From Asaia bogorensis (lineage in GTDB: Bacteria > Pseudomonadota > Alphaproteobacteria > CACIAM-22H2), in assembly GCA_945901855.1 (NCBI GenBank), contig CAMDLT010000015.1:1-64000 (forward strand): DNA of 64,000 nt, in the 5' to 3' direction. The position numbers were made by a program, and so were the translations under genes. This document shows, piece after piece, positions 1 to 10,372 of this stretch. Every line of letters starts with the position of its first letter. Positions within the stretch are counted from its first letter, which is position 1. Under the pieces are notes generated by a model, which saw only the letters and a list, made by a program, of their open reading frames with translations, had not been told where the DNA came from and made no database searches.

Positions 1-573
1 GCGGCCAATCCGCGCATCCTTGAGAACATCGAAAAGCGCGCCTCGCTCGCCGACAACACGCGCGCGGTCGAGATCGCCAAGCGCCACAATCTCAAGATCA
101 AGGCGCTGATGTCGGTGGGGCACCCCGGTGAAAGCGCGCAGTCGATCCAAGATATCGAAGACTGGCTGATCAACATGCAGGTCGACGATTTTGACTGCAC
201 GGTCATCACCACATATCCCGGCACGCCCTATTACGATCTAGCCGTGCCGCACGAAAGCCAGAAGGGCGTGTGGACCTTCACGCAGAGCAAACATGGCGAC
301 CGGCTGCATTCCTACGAGGTCGATTTCATGACGACGCCCGAATACTACAAGGGCGATCCCAACGGCGGTTACCGCGCCTTCGTGTTCACCGACCATTTGT
401 CGTCGGAAGAAATCGTCGCCCAGCGCAACAAGCTCGAAACCCGCGTGCGCGACGTGCTCAACATCCCGTTCAATCCGGGCCGTGCGGCGATGCGCTTCGA
501 ACATTCGATGGGCCAGGGCCTGCCCGACTTCATCCTGCGCAACTCGCAGCCTGGGGCCGCAGCGGCCGAATAG
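1..573 (+). CDS. Radical SAM protein, C-terminal part (cut by window edge)
   Basis: Only the last 190 codons are present and the frame is open from the first base, so the start and the CxxxCxxC iron-sulfur motif lie outside the window. The visible part resembles the end of a radical SAM barrel: a ...KIKALMSVGHPGES stretch (near residues 34-48 of the visible part), then TTYPGTPYYDLA, then a charged tail. Enzymes of this kind, often with a B12-binding N-terminus, carry out methylations or rearrangements, and several sit in surface-polymer loci. The substrate cannot be read here. The stop lies 3 bases from the convergent FkbM-type gene. The radical SAM assignment is moderate because the diagnostic cysteines are not visible. 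Confidence 0.7.
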   Translation, partial: AANPRILENIEKRASLADNTRAVEIAKRHNLKIKALMSVGHPGESAQSIQDIEDWLINMQVDDFDCTVITTYPGTPYYDLAVPHESQKGVWTFTQSKHGDRLHSYEVDFMTTPEYYKGDPNGGYRAFVFTDHLSSEEIVAQRNKLETRVRDVLNIPFNPGRAAMRFEHSMGQGLPDFILRNSQPGAAAAE

Positions 574-576
574 GCT

Positions 577-1506
577 CTACAGCCGGTCGGGGACCGCCAG
601 CAGCACCTGGCCCATCGGGATTTCTTCGGTGACCGGGCGGCGCGCGCCGAACTCGACCTGATAGGTCGCGTAGCCGAGTTCCTTGAAAAAGCGCACCGCA
701 TCCATCAGGCACAAAGACTGGCGCGCCCAATAGGACGGTTCCCACAGGAAGAAGATTTTCGGGCGGTAGCGCTTGATCGTCTCGATGCCGCCCTGCAGCG
801 CGTTCCATTCTTCGCCCTGCGCCAAAAGCTTGATCACGTCGAGACGGTCGAGCGGATTTTGGGCAACGTAGTCGTCGAGCGACCATACCTTCATGTCGAT
901 CGTCGTCGTCGAACGGCCGACATTGGCTGCCTGCAGCGACGCGTTGGCGAAATTGCCGATCGTGTCGTCGTGCAAAAACAGCTGGCGCGTTTCCGTGCGG
1001 CTCGAAATCGCGGCTTGGTTCACGGTCACGTTGACAAGGCCGTTTAGATTCATATTGGCCTTGAGTCGGCCCAGCGGATGCGGGTCGGGCTCGAACACAT
1101 GCACCTGGCCCGTGGGGCCGACGCAATTGGCCATGATCATCGCATGCATGCCGATATTCGAGCCGATGTCGAATGCCACCTGGCCTGGGCGCAGCATACG
1201 GTTCAATAGCTTCGAGATTTTCGGGCGGAAGGCGCCGTAGAAATAGATGTACCATTCGAGGAACGAGTGCGTGTCGATATTGATGACCATGCCGCGGTCA
1301 TAATCGAGCACGGTTTGCAACGGGCGCGCGTTGCCGGGCGCATGCAGGGCGCGCACGAGGCGGTCCGTACCCTTGGGGTGGAACCGGCGCGTGAGCCACG
1401 CAAGGGCAGGCACCCACGATGCAGGCGTTTGGGGTATCGAGGGCGGAGGCGATTGGGACAAAGCGTGCGTCTCGTCGGCGTCTGTGTTGGCCCTACCTAG
1501 CGTCAT
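577..1506 (-). CDS. FkbM-family SAM-dependent methyltransferase
   Basis: This 309-residue protein has an N-terminal extension of about 100 residues and then a class I methyltransferase fold. The SAM-binding glycine loop is FDIGSNIGMHAM near residues 112-122, followed by HVFEPDP, the acidic end of strand beta2, as in FkbM enzymes. The family O-methylates sugars and polyketides, so methylation of a glycan or glycolipid is the natural guess. It is transcribed away from the glutamate dehydrogenase gene and converges on the radical SAM gene. The ATG at 1504-1506 is the only good start upstream of the conserved region. The first 30 residues look poorly conserved and low in complexity. Confidence 0.85.
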   Translation of the reverse strand: MTLGRANTDADETHALSQSPPPSIPQTPASWVPALAWLTRRFHPKGTDRLVRALHAPGNARPLQTVLDYDRGMVINIDTHSFLEWYIYFYGAFRPKISKLLNRMLRPGQVAFDIGSNIGMHAMIMANCVGPTGQVHVFEPDPHPLGRLKANMNLNGLVNVTVNQAAISSRTETRQLFLHDDTIGNFANASLQAANVGRSTTTIDMKVWSLDDYVAQNPLDRLDVIKLLAQGEEWNALQGGIETIKRYRPKIFFLWEPSYWARQSLCLMDAVRFFKELGYATYQVEFGARRPVTEEIPMGQVLLAVPDRL

Positions 1507-1716
1507 TTTGTCCCTCGTTCCACAATTTCCGTCCCTTGGGGAACGGTTTTTGCCCGCTTGCTATTCCGGAAAACACCCATGCCCACCAGAAAAATGGGCC
1601 AATTTTGTCCAGTTTTCAACAAAACGACCAAAGATGACACCCAAATCGACGCATTACGGCGTAAAATAGCGTCGGGTGCTGGGATCTGTGCCGTCAAAAA
1701 CATATTGGGAGCCGCC

Positions 1717-4700
1717 ATGCCTGTTCGCGACGAGACGCGCAAAACCGATATTCTTGACCGGGTCGCGACCCTCGCGCGCCAAAGGCTGAGCGGCGGGGCC
1801 GCCGATGCGGCCGAAAATTTCATCAAGCAGTTTTACGCCAATGTCGCGGCCGACGATCTGGCCGAGCGCTCGGCCGAGGATCTGTACGGCTCGGCGGTGG
1901 CGCTGTGGACGTTCGGGCGCACGCGCGGGGCGGCCAAAGCCAAAGTGCGCGTCTACAACCCGCGCCTGGGCGAGCATGGCTGGCATTCGAGCCATACGGT
2001 CGTCGAGATCGTCAACGACGACATGCCGTTCCTGGTCGATTCGATCGCAGGCGAGATCAACCGCCGCGATCTTTCGGTGCATCTGGTGATCCATCCGGTC
2101 GTGCGCGTGCAGCGCGACGATGCGGGCGGGATTTTGGCCATCGCCGAGGACGGCACGCGCGAAAGTTTCATGCATGTCGAAATCGACGCGCAAGGCGACC
2201 AAGCCCAGCTCGATACGATCCGCGACGGCATCCAGGACGTGCTCGACGACGTGCGCGCCTGCGTCGTCGATTGGCGTCCGATGCTGGCGCGCGTGCGCGA
2301 AGCGGTCGAAAGCTTTTCCCAGACGCCGCCGCCGCGCTCCGAAGCCGAAATCGCGACGACGCGCGATTTTCTGTCGTGGCTTGCAGCCGACAATTTTACG
2401 TTTTTGGGCTATCGCGAATACGAATATCACGGCGAAGGCACGGGCTTTCGCAGCGTCGTGCGCAGTGCGGCAGGCCTAGGCCTCGCGCGCAGCGACAATT
2501 TTGTGGTCTTCGACGTGCTGCGCCGCATTGCCGAATTGCCCGCGACCTTGCAGGCGTTCGTGCGCGCCCCCGATCTGCTGCGCGTCGCCAAGGCGAACCG
2601 GCGGTCGACCGTGCACCGCCAGGGCTATCTCGACGCGATCGGTCTCAAAATCTACGGTGCCGACGGCGCCGTGGTCGGCGAAAAGGTGTTTTTGGGACTG
2701 TTCACGTCGGCCGCCGCCATGCAGCGCCCGCGCGAAATCCCGTTGCTGCGCGACAAGGTTGCGGCCGTGATGGCCAAGGCCGATTTCCCGTCCGACGGCC
2801 ACAATTCCAAAGCGCTCCAGCATATCCTCGAAACCTATCCGCGCGAGGAGCTGTTCCAGAGCACGGTCGACGAACTGTACGAGACAGCACTTGGCATTCT
2901 GCGCCTGCAGGAACGCCAGCGCATCGCGCTTTTTTTGCGGCGCGATTCGTTCGACCGCTTCATGTCGGCAATGGTCTATGTGCCGCGCGACCGCTTTAAC
3001 ACCGAACTGCGCGAAACCTTCCACGCGATTCTGGCCAAAGCCTATGCCGGACGCAAATCCGCGTTCTACGTGACGCTGGCCGACGACAGCGCGCTCGTGC
3101 GCTGCCATTTCATCGTCGGGACCACGCCCGGCGCCATCCCCGACATGCGCGCCGAAGACGTCGAAGCGCAGCTTGTCGAAGCCGGGCGCGGATTTGCCGA
3201 CCGCCTCAAAGACGCGCTCGTCGCCGCCGAAGGCGAGGAGCGGGGCTTGGCCAAACTGCGCCGCTACCAGGCCGCGTTCCCGGCCGCCTATCGCGAACAT
3301 TTTACGCCCGACCATGCCGTCGCCGACATCGTCTCGGTCGATGCGGTGTTGGCGGGCGAAACCACGCTTGCGCTCAATCTCTACCGCAGCGTGGCGGCGG
3401 CCGACAGCGAGTTGCGCTTGCGGCTGTTCCATCGCAATTCGCCGGTCCCGCTGTCCGACGTTCTGCCGATGCTGGAAAGCATGGGCCTCAAAACCATGAC
3501 GGAAGAACCCTTCCGCATCCAGCCGCTGAATGCCGCTGCCGCGCGCGCGGCGGGCGACGTCTATATGCACGATCTTACGCTCGTCACGCGCGATGCAAGC
3601 GATGTCGATCTGGGCCGTGTCAAAAAGCTCTTCGAAGAAGCGTTTGCCGCCGTGTGGGCGGGCGACGTCGCGTCCGACGGGTTCAACCGGCTGGTTGTCG
3701 GCGCTGCCATGTCGGCGCGCGAAGTGACGGTGCTGCGCGCCTTGGCGGCCTATCTGCGCCAGGCCGGCATTACGTTCAGCCAGAGCTATATGGAAGACAC
3801 GCTGGCGCGGCACCCGAAGATCGCGCGCCGTCTGGTCGACTATTTCACCACCTGCCACGACCCGGCGTTTTCGGGCGACCGCGAGACGGCCGCGCGCGGC
3901 ATTGCGGTCGAAATAGCGCATCTGCTCGACGACGTCGCCAATCTCGACGAAGACCGCATCTTGCGCCGGTTCTTGAATTTGCTGCAGGCGGCGCTCCGCA
4001 CCAACTATTTCCAGCCCGGCGCCGACGGCAAGCCCAAGACGTATCTCTCGATCAAGTTCGACAGCCAGAAAATCGACGAATTGCCGCTGCCCCGGCCCTT
4101 GGTCGAAGTGTGGGTCTATTCCACGCGCGTCGAAGCCGTGCATTTGCGCGGCGGCAAAGTGGCGCGCGGCGGCATTCGCTGGTCGGATCGGCGCGAAGAT
4201 TTTCGTACCGAAATTTTGGGCCTCATCAAAGCGCAGATGGTCAAAAACGCCGTCATCGTGCCGGTGGGCTCGAAGGGCGGCTTTTTCGTGAAGCGCCCGC
4301 CCGCACCTGAAGCTGGACGCGACGCGTTCCAGGCCGAGGGGATCGCTTGCTACCAGATTCTGATGCGCGGTTTGCTCGACATCACCGACAATCTCGCCCC
4401 CCAAGGCATCGTGCCGCCCAAAAACGTCGTGCGTCGCGATGGCGACGATCCCTATCTGGTGGTCGCGGCCGACAAAGGGACCGCGACCTTCTCCGACATC
4501 GCCAACGCGATTTCGATCGAATACGGCCATTGGCTGGGCGATGCGTTTGCGTCCGGCGGGTCGGCCGGCTACGACCACAAGGGTATGGGCATTACGGCGC
4601 GCGGGGCATGGGAAGCGGTCAAACGCCATTTCCGCGAGATGGGCATCGACACGCAGACGCAGGCGCATACCTGCGTGGGCGTCGGCGACATGTCGGGCGA

Positions 4701-6564
4701 CGTGTTCGGCAACGGCCTGTTGCGCTCGCCGCACACGCGCCTCGTGGGCGCGTTCGACCATCGCCATATCTTCATTGATCCCGATCCGGACGCCGCCAGC
4801 GCTTTTGCCGAGCGCGAGCGCATGTTCAAACTGCCGCGCTCGTCCTGGGCCGACTACGACGCCAGGCTGATCTCAGAGGGCGGCGGCGTCTTCGACCGCA
4901 AGGCGAAGTCGATCAAGCCGAGCCCGCAGATCAAGGCCTTGTTCGGCATCGCGGCCGACAGCGTGACGCCGTTCGAACTGATGAAGGCGATGCTGCTGGC
5001 CAAGGTCGATCTTCTGTGGTTCGGCGGGATCGGCAACTACATCAAAGCCGCGAGCGAAAGCCATGCCGATGCGGGCGACCGCGCCAACGACGCGATTCGC
5101 ATCAACGGCGCCGATATCCGTGCGCGCGTGGTGGGCGAGGGCGCCAATTTGGGGGCGACGCAGCGCGGGCGTATCGAGTTCGCGTCCAAAGGCGGGCGCA
5201 TCAACACCGATGCCATCGACAATTCGGCGGGCGTCGACACGTCCGACCACGAGGTCAACATCAAGATTCTTGTCGGCGACGTGATGGCGCGCGGCGACAT
5301 GACGCTGAAGCAGCGCGACGCGTTGCTGGCCGAAATGACCGAGGAGCTTGGCCTTCAGGTCTTGCGCGACAATTACCTGCAGACCCAGGCCGTGAGCCTT
5401 GCCGAGCGCGAGGGCGTCTCCGGTATCGAGCGCGTGGCACGCTTGATGCGCGCCCAGGAGAAATCAGGGCGCCTCAACCGCGCGATCGAATATCTGCCCG
5501 ACGACGAGGCCCTGGCCGCGCGCGTCGCGTCGGGCAAGGGCCTGACGCGGCCCGAACTTGCGGTCATGCTCGCCTACGCGAAGATGGCGCTCTACGACGA
5601 TCTGCTGGCAAGCGATCTGCACGACGATGCGTCGTTGGCCGAAGATCTGGTCAAGTACTTCCCGCACGAGCTGCGCCGTCGCCACAAGGACGCGATTCTG
5701 CGCCATCGCCTGAAGCGCGAAATTGTCGCCACGGTCGTGACAAATTCGCTCGTGAACCGCGCGGGCATCACGTTCGCGCACGATCTGGCCGAGCGCTGCG
5801 GCGCTTCGCCAGGATATGTCGCGCGTGCTTACGTGGTCGCGTGCCAAGCCTTCGGTTTGCGCGCGATTTGGGGTGCTATCGACGCGCTCGACAACAAGGT
5901 CGATGCGAACGTGCAGCTCGACATGATCGCCGTCACGATGGCGCTGATCGATCGCGCGGCGACGTGGCTCTTGCGCAATCTGACGGTGCCGTTCGACATC
6001 GCATCGGCCTTGGCCGATTACCGAGACGGCGTTGCCGCGCTCAAAGGCGGCATCGGCGACGCGCTCGACGCGCCGCGCCGGGAAGCCCATGCCGCGCGCT
6101 GCCAGAAGCTTGTCGATGCGGGCGTGCCGCCGATGCTGGCAAAGGAAGTGGCCGACCTTGGCGATCTTGGCGCTGCCTTCGACCTCGTGCGCATCCAACG
6201 CCAGACCCAAGCGCCCGTCGCGCGGGCGGCCGCGTGCTATTTCGCGTTTGGCGCCCGGCTTGGCTTCGACTGGCTGCGCGACACGGCCGCGCGTATTCCG
6301 GCGCGCTCGAGCTGGGCTGCGCGCGCCATCGCGGCAACGGTCGACGATCTGGACGCGCTGCAGGCCGAATTGGTTGCCAGCGCTTTGGCGGCAAACGGCG
6401 AATCACCGGACCCGGCCGAGGCGTTTGTGGCGGCACATCCGATTGGAGCCGCACGCCTTGAAAGCGTGCTGGCCGAATTGCGCGCAGGCAGTGCGGCAGA
6501 CCTCGCCGCCCTCACCGTTGCGGGCCGCGAATTGCGCGCATTGGCGGCACTGGCGGGATCGTGA
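1717..6564 (+). CDS. gdhB: NAD-specific glutamate dehydrogenase, large (180 kDa class)
   Basis: It oxidatively deaminates glutamate to 2-oxoglutarate and ammonia with NAD, a catabolic cytoplasmic enzyme. With 1615 residues it has the usual length of the large bacterial class (about 1600-1650). The catalytic region is in the second half: GSKGGFFVKRPP near residue 851 carries the substrate lysine, and GVGDMSGDVFGNG near 988 belongs to the nucleotide-binding domain. The long N-terminal part is the regulatory region of this class. I chose ATG 1717 rather than a frame open from 1558, because the upstream residues look non-coding and TTGGGA sits just before 1717. The stop overlaps the next start (GTGA), suggesting translational coupling to the MFS gene. 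Confidence 0.95.
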   Translation: MPVRDETRKTDILDRVATLARQRLSGGAADAAENFIKQFYANVAADDLAERSAEDLYGSAVALWTFGRTRGAAKAKVRVYNPRLGEHGWHSSHTVVEIVNDDMPFLVDSIAGEINRRDLSVHLVIHPVVRVQRDDAGGILAIAEDGTRESFMHVEIDAQGDQAQLDTIRDGIQDVLDDVRACVVDWRPMLARVREAVESFSQTPPPRSEAEIATTRDFLSWLAADNFTFLGYREYEYHGEGTGFRSVVRSAAGLGLARSDNFVVFDVLRRIAELPATLQAFVRAPDLLRVAKANRRSTVHRQGYLDAIGLKIYGADGAVVGEKVFLGLFTSAAAMQRPREIPLLRDKVAAVMAKADFPSDGHNSKALQHILETYPREELFQSTVDELYETALGILRLQERQRIALFLRRDSFDRFMSAMVYVPRDRFNTELRETFHAILAKAYAGRKSAFYVTLADDSALVRCHFIVGTTPGAIPDMRAEDVEAQLVEAGRGFADRLKDALVAAEGEERGLAKLRRYQAAFPAAYREHFTPDHAVADIVSVDAVLAGETTLALNLYRSVAAADSELRLRLFHRNSPVPLSDVLPMLESMGLKTMTEEPFRIQPLNAAAARAAGDVYMHDLTLVTRDASDVDLGRVKKLFEEAFAAVWAGDVASDGFNRLVVGAAMSAREVTVLRALAAYLRQAGITFSQSYMEDTLARHPKIARRLVDYFTTCHDPAFSGDRETAARGIAVEIAHLLDDVANLDEDRILRRFLNLLQAALRTNYFQPGADGKPKTYLSIKFDSQKIDELPLPRPLVEVWVYSTRVEAVHLRGGKVARGGIRWSDRREDFRTEILGLIKAQMVKNAVIVPVGSKGGFFVKRPPAPEAGRDAFQAEGIACYQILMRGLLDITDNLAPQGIVPPKNVVRRDGDDPYLVVAADKGTATFSDIANAISIEYGHWLGDAFASGGSAGYDHKGMGITARGAWEAVKRHFREMGIDTQTQAHTCVGVGDMSGDVFGNGLLRSPHTRLVGAFDHRHIFIDPDPDAASAFAERERMFKLPRSSWADYDARLISEGGGVFDRKAKSIKPSPQIKALFGIAADSVTPFELMKAMLLAKVDLLWFGGIGNYIKAASESHADAGDRANDAIRINGADIRARVVGEGANLGATQRGRIEFASKGGRINTDAIDNSAGVDTSDHEVNIKILVGDVMARGDMTLKQRDALLAEMTEELGLQVLRDNYLQTQAVSLAEREGVSGIERVARLMRAQEKSGRLNRAIEYLPDDEALAARVASGKGLTRPELAVMLAYAKMALYDDLLASDLHDDASLAEDLVKYFPHELRRRHKDAILRHRLKREIVATVVTNSLVNRAGITFAHDLAERCGASPGYVARAYVVACQAFGLRAIWGAIDALDNKVDANVQLDMIAVTMALIDRAATWLLRNLTVPFDIASALADYRDGVAALKGGIGDALDAPRREAHAARCQKLVDAGVPPMLAKEVADLGDLGAAFDLVRIQRQTQAPVARAAACYFAFGARLGFDWLRDTAARIPARSSWAARAIAATVDDLDALQAELVASALAANGESPDPAEAFVAAHPIGAARLESVLAELRAGSAADLAALTVAGRELRALAALAGS

Positions 6565-7808
6565 AACGGTCGGTCGTTTTTTCCTGGTGTCTCTACGATT
6601 GGGCGTCGTCGGCATTTCCGGCCGTCATCACGACGTTTGTGTTCGCGACCTACTTCACCAAGGCAGTCGCTCCCGACCCGATTTCGGGCACCGCCATGTG
6701 GGGCCATGCGGCATCGTTGGCGGGATTGGCCATCGCACTGCTCGGCCCCGTGCTGGGGGCCGTCGCCGACCATGGCGGCCGCCAGAAACCGTATCTGGCG
6801 TTTTTCACGGGCATCGCCGCATTGGCGTGCGCCGCGATGTGGTTCGTGACGCCCGACGCATCGTCGGTTCTGCAAGCCCTTGTGCTGTTTGCGGTCGCGA
6901 CCGTGGCATTCGAACTGGCGACCATCTTCTACAACGCGCTGCTTCCCAAGGTCGCAGCGCACGAAACGCTTGGGCGCGTGTCGGGCTGGGGCTGGGGGCT
7001 TGGCTATGTCGGCGGTATCTTCTGTTTGGCCTTTGTGCTGTTCGCCTTCGTGCAAGCCCCAGAGCCGCTATTGGGTCTCGACAAAGCGACGGCCGAAAAC
7101 GTGCGCATTGTCGGCCCGTTTACGGCCCTATGGTGGCTCGTTTTTGCCTTGCCATTGCTGTTCGTGCTGCGCGAAGGCCCGTCGCAAATGAGGCCTGCGG
7201 CTGCCATTAAGCGCGGGCTTGGCGATATGAAAGGCTTGGTCGCGTTTTTGAAAGCGCACCCGACCGTCGCGTGGTTTTTGCTTGCGAACATGATCTATAC
7301 CGACGGGCTGACGACCTTGTTCGCGTTTGGCGCCATCTATGCGTCGGGCACGTTTGGCATGGCGCTCGACGAAGTGATCATGTTCGGCATCGCGCTCAAT
7401 CTTACGGCCGGGATCGGCGCATTCGGGTTCGCGTGGCTCGACGACAGATTGGGCTCGCGGCGCACGATCGCGATCGGGCTTGTGTGCCTGACCATCATCG
7501 GGGCGGGTCTGCTGGTGGTCGAAAGCAAGACCGCGTTTTGGATTTTGGGCGTGATGATCGGACCGTTTTTTGGGCCGGTGCAAGCTGCCAGCCGTTCGCT
7601 TGCGGCACGCTTGGCGCCCGAAGCGCAGCGCGCCCAAGTGTTCGGATTGTTTGCGCTGTCGGGGCGCATCACGGCCTTTCTGGGGCCTGCGATATTGGGC
7701 ACGGTCACGCTGCTGGCCGACAGTCAGCGCGTGGGCATGGCGACGATCCTGCCGTTTTTTGTGCTGGGCCTGTTCGTGCTCTGGCGCAAAGTGCCGGACA
7801 TGCGCTAG
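6561..7808 (+). CDS. MFS transporter, UMF1/Atg22-like family
   Basis: This is a 415-residue, highly hydrophobic protein with about twelve predicted membrane segments. It begins SWCLYDWASSAFPAVI, the typical N-terminus of the UMF1 (YxiO/Atg22-like) branch of the major facilitator superfamily, with the conserved DW/AxS pattern. The family is found in many bacteria with poorly defined substrates; amino acid export is suggested for the fungal relative. The GTG start overlaps the glutamate dehydrogenase stop by four bases, so the two are probably co-translated. A role connected to amino acid catabolism is possible, but this is inference from position only. Confidence 0.88.
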   Translation: MKRSVVFSWCLYDWASSAFPAVITTFVFATYFTKAVAPDPISGTAMWGHAASLAGLAIALLGPVLGAVADHGGRQKPYLAFFTGIAALACAAMWFVTPDASSVLQALVLFAVATVAFELATIFYNALLPKVAAHETLGRVSGWGWGLGYVGGIFCLAFVLFAFVQAPEPLLGLDKATAENVRIVGPFTALWWLVFALPLLFVLREGPSQMRPAAAIKRGLGDMKGLVAFLKAHPTVAWFLLANMIYTDGLTTLFAFGAIYASGTFGMALDEVIMFGIALNLTAGIGAFGFAWLDDRLGSRRTIAIGLVCLTIIGAGLLVVESKTAFWILGVMIGPFFGPVQAASRSLAARLAPEAQRAQVFGLFALSGRITAFLGPAILGTVTLLADSQRVGMATILPFFVLGLFVLWRKVPDMR

Positions 7809-7818
7809 ATCTCGCGCC

Positions 7819-8760
7819 ATGAGTCTCGTCTGCCATATCTGCAACGCCGCGCCCAAATGCACGCATGTCGTGCGCGAAATGATGTACGGCAAGCGGCAAA
7901 GCTTCGATTATTTCGAGTGCGGCGATTGCGGCGCCTTGCAGATTGCCAAAGTTCCGGCCGATCTCGCGCAGTTTTATCCGGCCGCCTACTACTCGCTTGA
8001 GGGCGCCTTGCCCAAACGGCCGAGCCTCAAGCGGCGTTTGGGAGCCGCATGGGCTTACGAGCGCAGCGGCGGGCTGCTCGGCTGGTTCTTCGATGCACGC
8101 AAGCCCAATCGCGAACTGCGCCTGCTGGGCGAACTTGGCATCTTAAAAAGCGACGCGATTCTCGATGTCGGGTGCGGCAAGGGCGCGCGTGTCGCGCGCT
8201 TGCGCCAGTTCGGTTTTGCGGCCGAAGGGATCGACGCGCATCTCGATGGCGACGTGACGTTCGAGGGCGTTTGCATCGCCAGACGTGCCACGCTCGATGC
8301 GATGGCGGGCAGCTTTCGTCTGGTGATGTTCCACCACAGTTTCGAACACCTGCCCGACCAGCATGCGGCGATGGCAGACGCGCGCCGCCTGGTCGCTGCC
8401 GACGGCTACGCGCTGATGCGTATCCCCACCTGTTCGTCGGCGGCGTTCGAGATTTACGGCGCCGATTGGGTACAACTCGACGCGCCTCGGCATCTTTATC
8501 TGCACAGCCGCGACAGTTTCACGCGGCTCGCCAAACAGCACGGTTTTAAGATCGTGCGGCTCGACGACGATTCCGACGGGTTCCAGTTCTGGGGCTCGGA
8601 GCAGTACAAGCGCGACATCGCGCTGACCGACGCGACGGCGCATTCCAAGAACCAGCCGCTGTTCTCGACAACGGAGCTTGCCGCGTTCGACGCGCGCGCG
8701 GCCAAGCTAAATGCCGAGCATCGCGGCGATCAATTCTGCGCGGTGCTGGCGCCGGTTTAG
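7819..8760 (+). CDS. Class I methyltransferase with N-terminal zinc ribbon
   Basis: This 313-residue protein starts with [10 protein letters not shown] and then ECGDCGA, a two-knuckle zinc-ribbon-like segment in the first 40 residues. A methyltransferase domain follows, with [13 protein letters not shown] near residues 115-127 and the [10 protein letters not shown] motif typical of the Methyltransf_11/23 group. This architecture is common among sugar C- or O-methyltransferases of polysaccharide loci. ATG 7819 was chosen because it places the CxxC at the extreme N-terminus; the frame is open further upstream inside the MFS gene, without conservation. Its TAG stop overlaps the stop of convergent purH (bases 8757-8760 read ttag). 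Confidence 0.85.
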   Translation: MSLVCHICNAAPKCTHVVREMMYGKRQSFDYFECGDCGALQIAKVPADLAQFYPAAYYSLEGALPKRPSLKRRLGAAWAYERSGGLLGWFFDARKPNRELRLLGELGILKSDAILDVGCGKGARVARLRQFGFAAEGIDAHLDGDVTFEGVCIARRATLDAMAGSFRLVMFHHSFEHLPDQHAAMADARRLVAADGYALMRIPTCSSAAFEIYGADWVQLDAPRHLYLHSRDSFTRLAKQHGFKIVRLDDDSDGFQFWGSEQYKRDIALTDATAHSKNQPLFSTTELAAFDARAAKLNAEHRGDQFCAVLAPV

Positions 8761-10334
8761 TGCCGGAAATGCCGCATGCCGGTTGCAACCATCGCGAGGC
8801 CCTTTTCGTCGGCGGCGGCGATCACGTCGGCATCGCGCATCGAGCCGCCGGGATGGATCACGGCAGTTGCACCCGCCGCCGCTGCCGCCAACAAACCGTC
8901 GGCAAACGGGAAGAAGGCGTCCGACGCCACGACCGAGCCGATGCAGCGGCTTTGCGCTTCGCCCGCTGCCGCCGAAGCTTCGGCCGCTTTGTGGGCGGCG
9001 ATGCGCGCTGAGTCCACGCGGCTCATTTGGCCAGCCCCGATGCCGACGGTGGCGCCGTCCTTGGCGTAGACGATTGCGTTGGATTTGACGTGTTTGGCGA
9101 CGCGGAACGCAAACAGCATATCGGCCAGTTCGAGTTTCGTTGGCGCGCGTTTGGTGACGATCTTCAAATCGCGTTCTTCGATGCGGCCCGCATCGCGCGT
9201 TTGCACCAAAAGGCCGCCCGCAAGGCTCTTGGCCGTCAACCCTGCCGCCTGCGGATCGGGCATCGATCCCGTCACGAGCAGGCGCAGGTTCTTTTTGGCC
9301 GCGAGCACGCCGAGAGCCGCTTCGTCGGCGGCGGGGGCGACGATCACCTCGACAAACAGCTTTGCCAGTTCGGCGGCCGTCGCCGCGTCAAGCGCGCGGT
9401 TGAACGCGACGATGCCGCCAAACGCCGACACGGGATCGCAGGCCAGCGCCTTCAGGTACGCGGCCAGCGGATCGGCGCCGAGCGCCACGCCGCACGGATT
9501 GGCGTGCTTGACGATGACGCAGGCGGGTTCGTCGAACTCGGCCACCGCCTCGAACGCCGCGTCGGTGTCGTTGAGATTGTTGTAGGAGAGTTCCTTGCCC
9601 TGGATCTGGCGCGCGGTCGCAATGCCGGGGCGTGCACTGCCGTCGCGATAGAATGCGGCTTGCTGGTGCGGGTTTTCGCCATAGCGCAAGGCCTGCGCAC
9701 GCGTGGCGGAGAGGTTGAGCCGCTCGGGGAATGTCTGCCCGAGCGCGTCCGCAAACCAGCGCGAGATGGCGGCATCGTAAGCGCCCGTGCGCGCATAGGC
9801 GCTGGCGGCAAAGCGCTTGCGCAAATCGAGCGACGTAGAGCCGCCATTTTCATCCATTGCAGCGACAAGCTCGTTGTACTGCGCGGGCTCGACCGCCACG
9901 ACGACAAATTCATGGTTCTTGGCGGCAGAGCGGATCATGGCAGGGCCACCAATGTCGATGTTTTCGATGCAATCGTCGAACGCGGCCCCTTTGGCGACGG
10001 TCGCTTCGAACGGATAGAGATTGACCACGACAAGGTCGATGGGCGCGATTCTGTGCGCCGCCATCGCGTCGGTATGGTCCGCAAGGTCGCGCCGCGCGAG
10101 GATGCCGCCATGCACCGTGGGGTGCAGCGTTTTTACGCGTCCGTCCATCATTTCGGGAAAACCCGTATGCGTGCCGACATCGATCACGTGGAGGCCTGCG
10201 TCGCCAAGCGCCTTGGCCGTGCCGCCGGTCGACAGAATCTCCACGCCGTGCCGGGCAAGGGCGCGGCCGAATTCGATCAGGCCGGTTTTGTCGGAAACGG
10301 ATAGGAGGGCGCGGCGGATGCGGACCTGCGACAT
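8757..10334 (-). CDS. purH: Bifunctional AICAR formyltransferase / IMP cyclohydrolase
   Basis: PurH catalyses the last two steps of de novo IMP synthesis. The 525-residue length is standard. The N-terminal cyclohydrolase (MGS-like) domain begins [18 protein letters not shown]. The formyltransferase part carries [14 protein letters not shown] and, near the end, [21 protein letters not shown] at 10332-10334 gives the classic [18 protein letters not shown] start; a longer open frame upstream is not conserved. The gene lies on the minus strand just after the O-ligase-like gene with a 38-base gap. In many alphaproteobacteria purH follows rpe and a heparinase II/III gene; here those are 47 kb away on the other strand. 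Confidence 0.97.
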   Translation of the reverse strand: MSQVRIRRALLSVSDKTGLIEFGRALARHGVEILSTGGTAKALGDAGLHVIDVGTHTGFPEMMDGRVKTLHPTVHGGILARRDLADHTDAMAAHRIAPIDLVVVNLYPFEATVAKGAAFDDCIENIDIGGPAMIRSAAKNHEFVVVAVEPAQYNELVAAMDENGGSTSLDLRKRFAASAYARTGAYDAAISRWFADALGQTFPERLNLSATRAQALRYGENPHQQAAFYRDGSARPGIATARQIQGKELSYNNLNDTDAAFEAVAEFDEPACVIVKHANPCGVALGADPLAAYLKALACDPVSAFGGIVAFNRALDAATAAELAKLFVEVIVAPAADEAALGVLAAKKNLRLLVTGSMPDPQAAGLTAKSLAGGLLVQTRDAGRIEERDLKIVTKRAPTKLELADMLFAFRVAKHVKSNAIVYAKDGATVGIGAGQMSRVDSARIAAHKAAEASAAAGEAQSRCIGSVVASDAFFPFADGLLAAAAAGATAVIHPGGSMRDADVIAAADEKGLAMVATGMRHFRH

Positions 10335-10372
10335 GGCGACTCCGGGAGGGGCTGGACGGAGCCGTTTCCCTA

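Noticed and set aside
2476-4767. 763-codon open frame on the minus strand opposite the glutamate dehydrogenase gene
   Set aside because: Its composition is the His/Arg/Asp-rich pattern of an antisense shadow of a high-GC gene, and the plus strand has clear family motifs.
8757-8760. Overlap of the convergent stop codons of a methyltransferase gene and purH (ttag)
   Set aside because: Real but ordinary in compact genomes; noted in the gene entries only.
9027-10304. 425-codon open frame on the plus strand opposite purH
   Set aside because: Antisense to a certain purH; no conserved motif.
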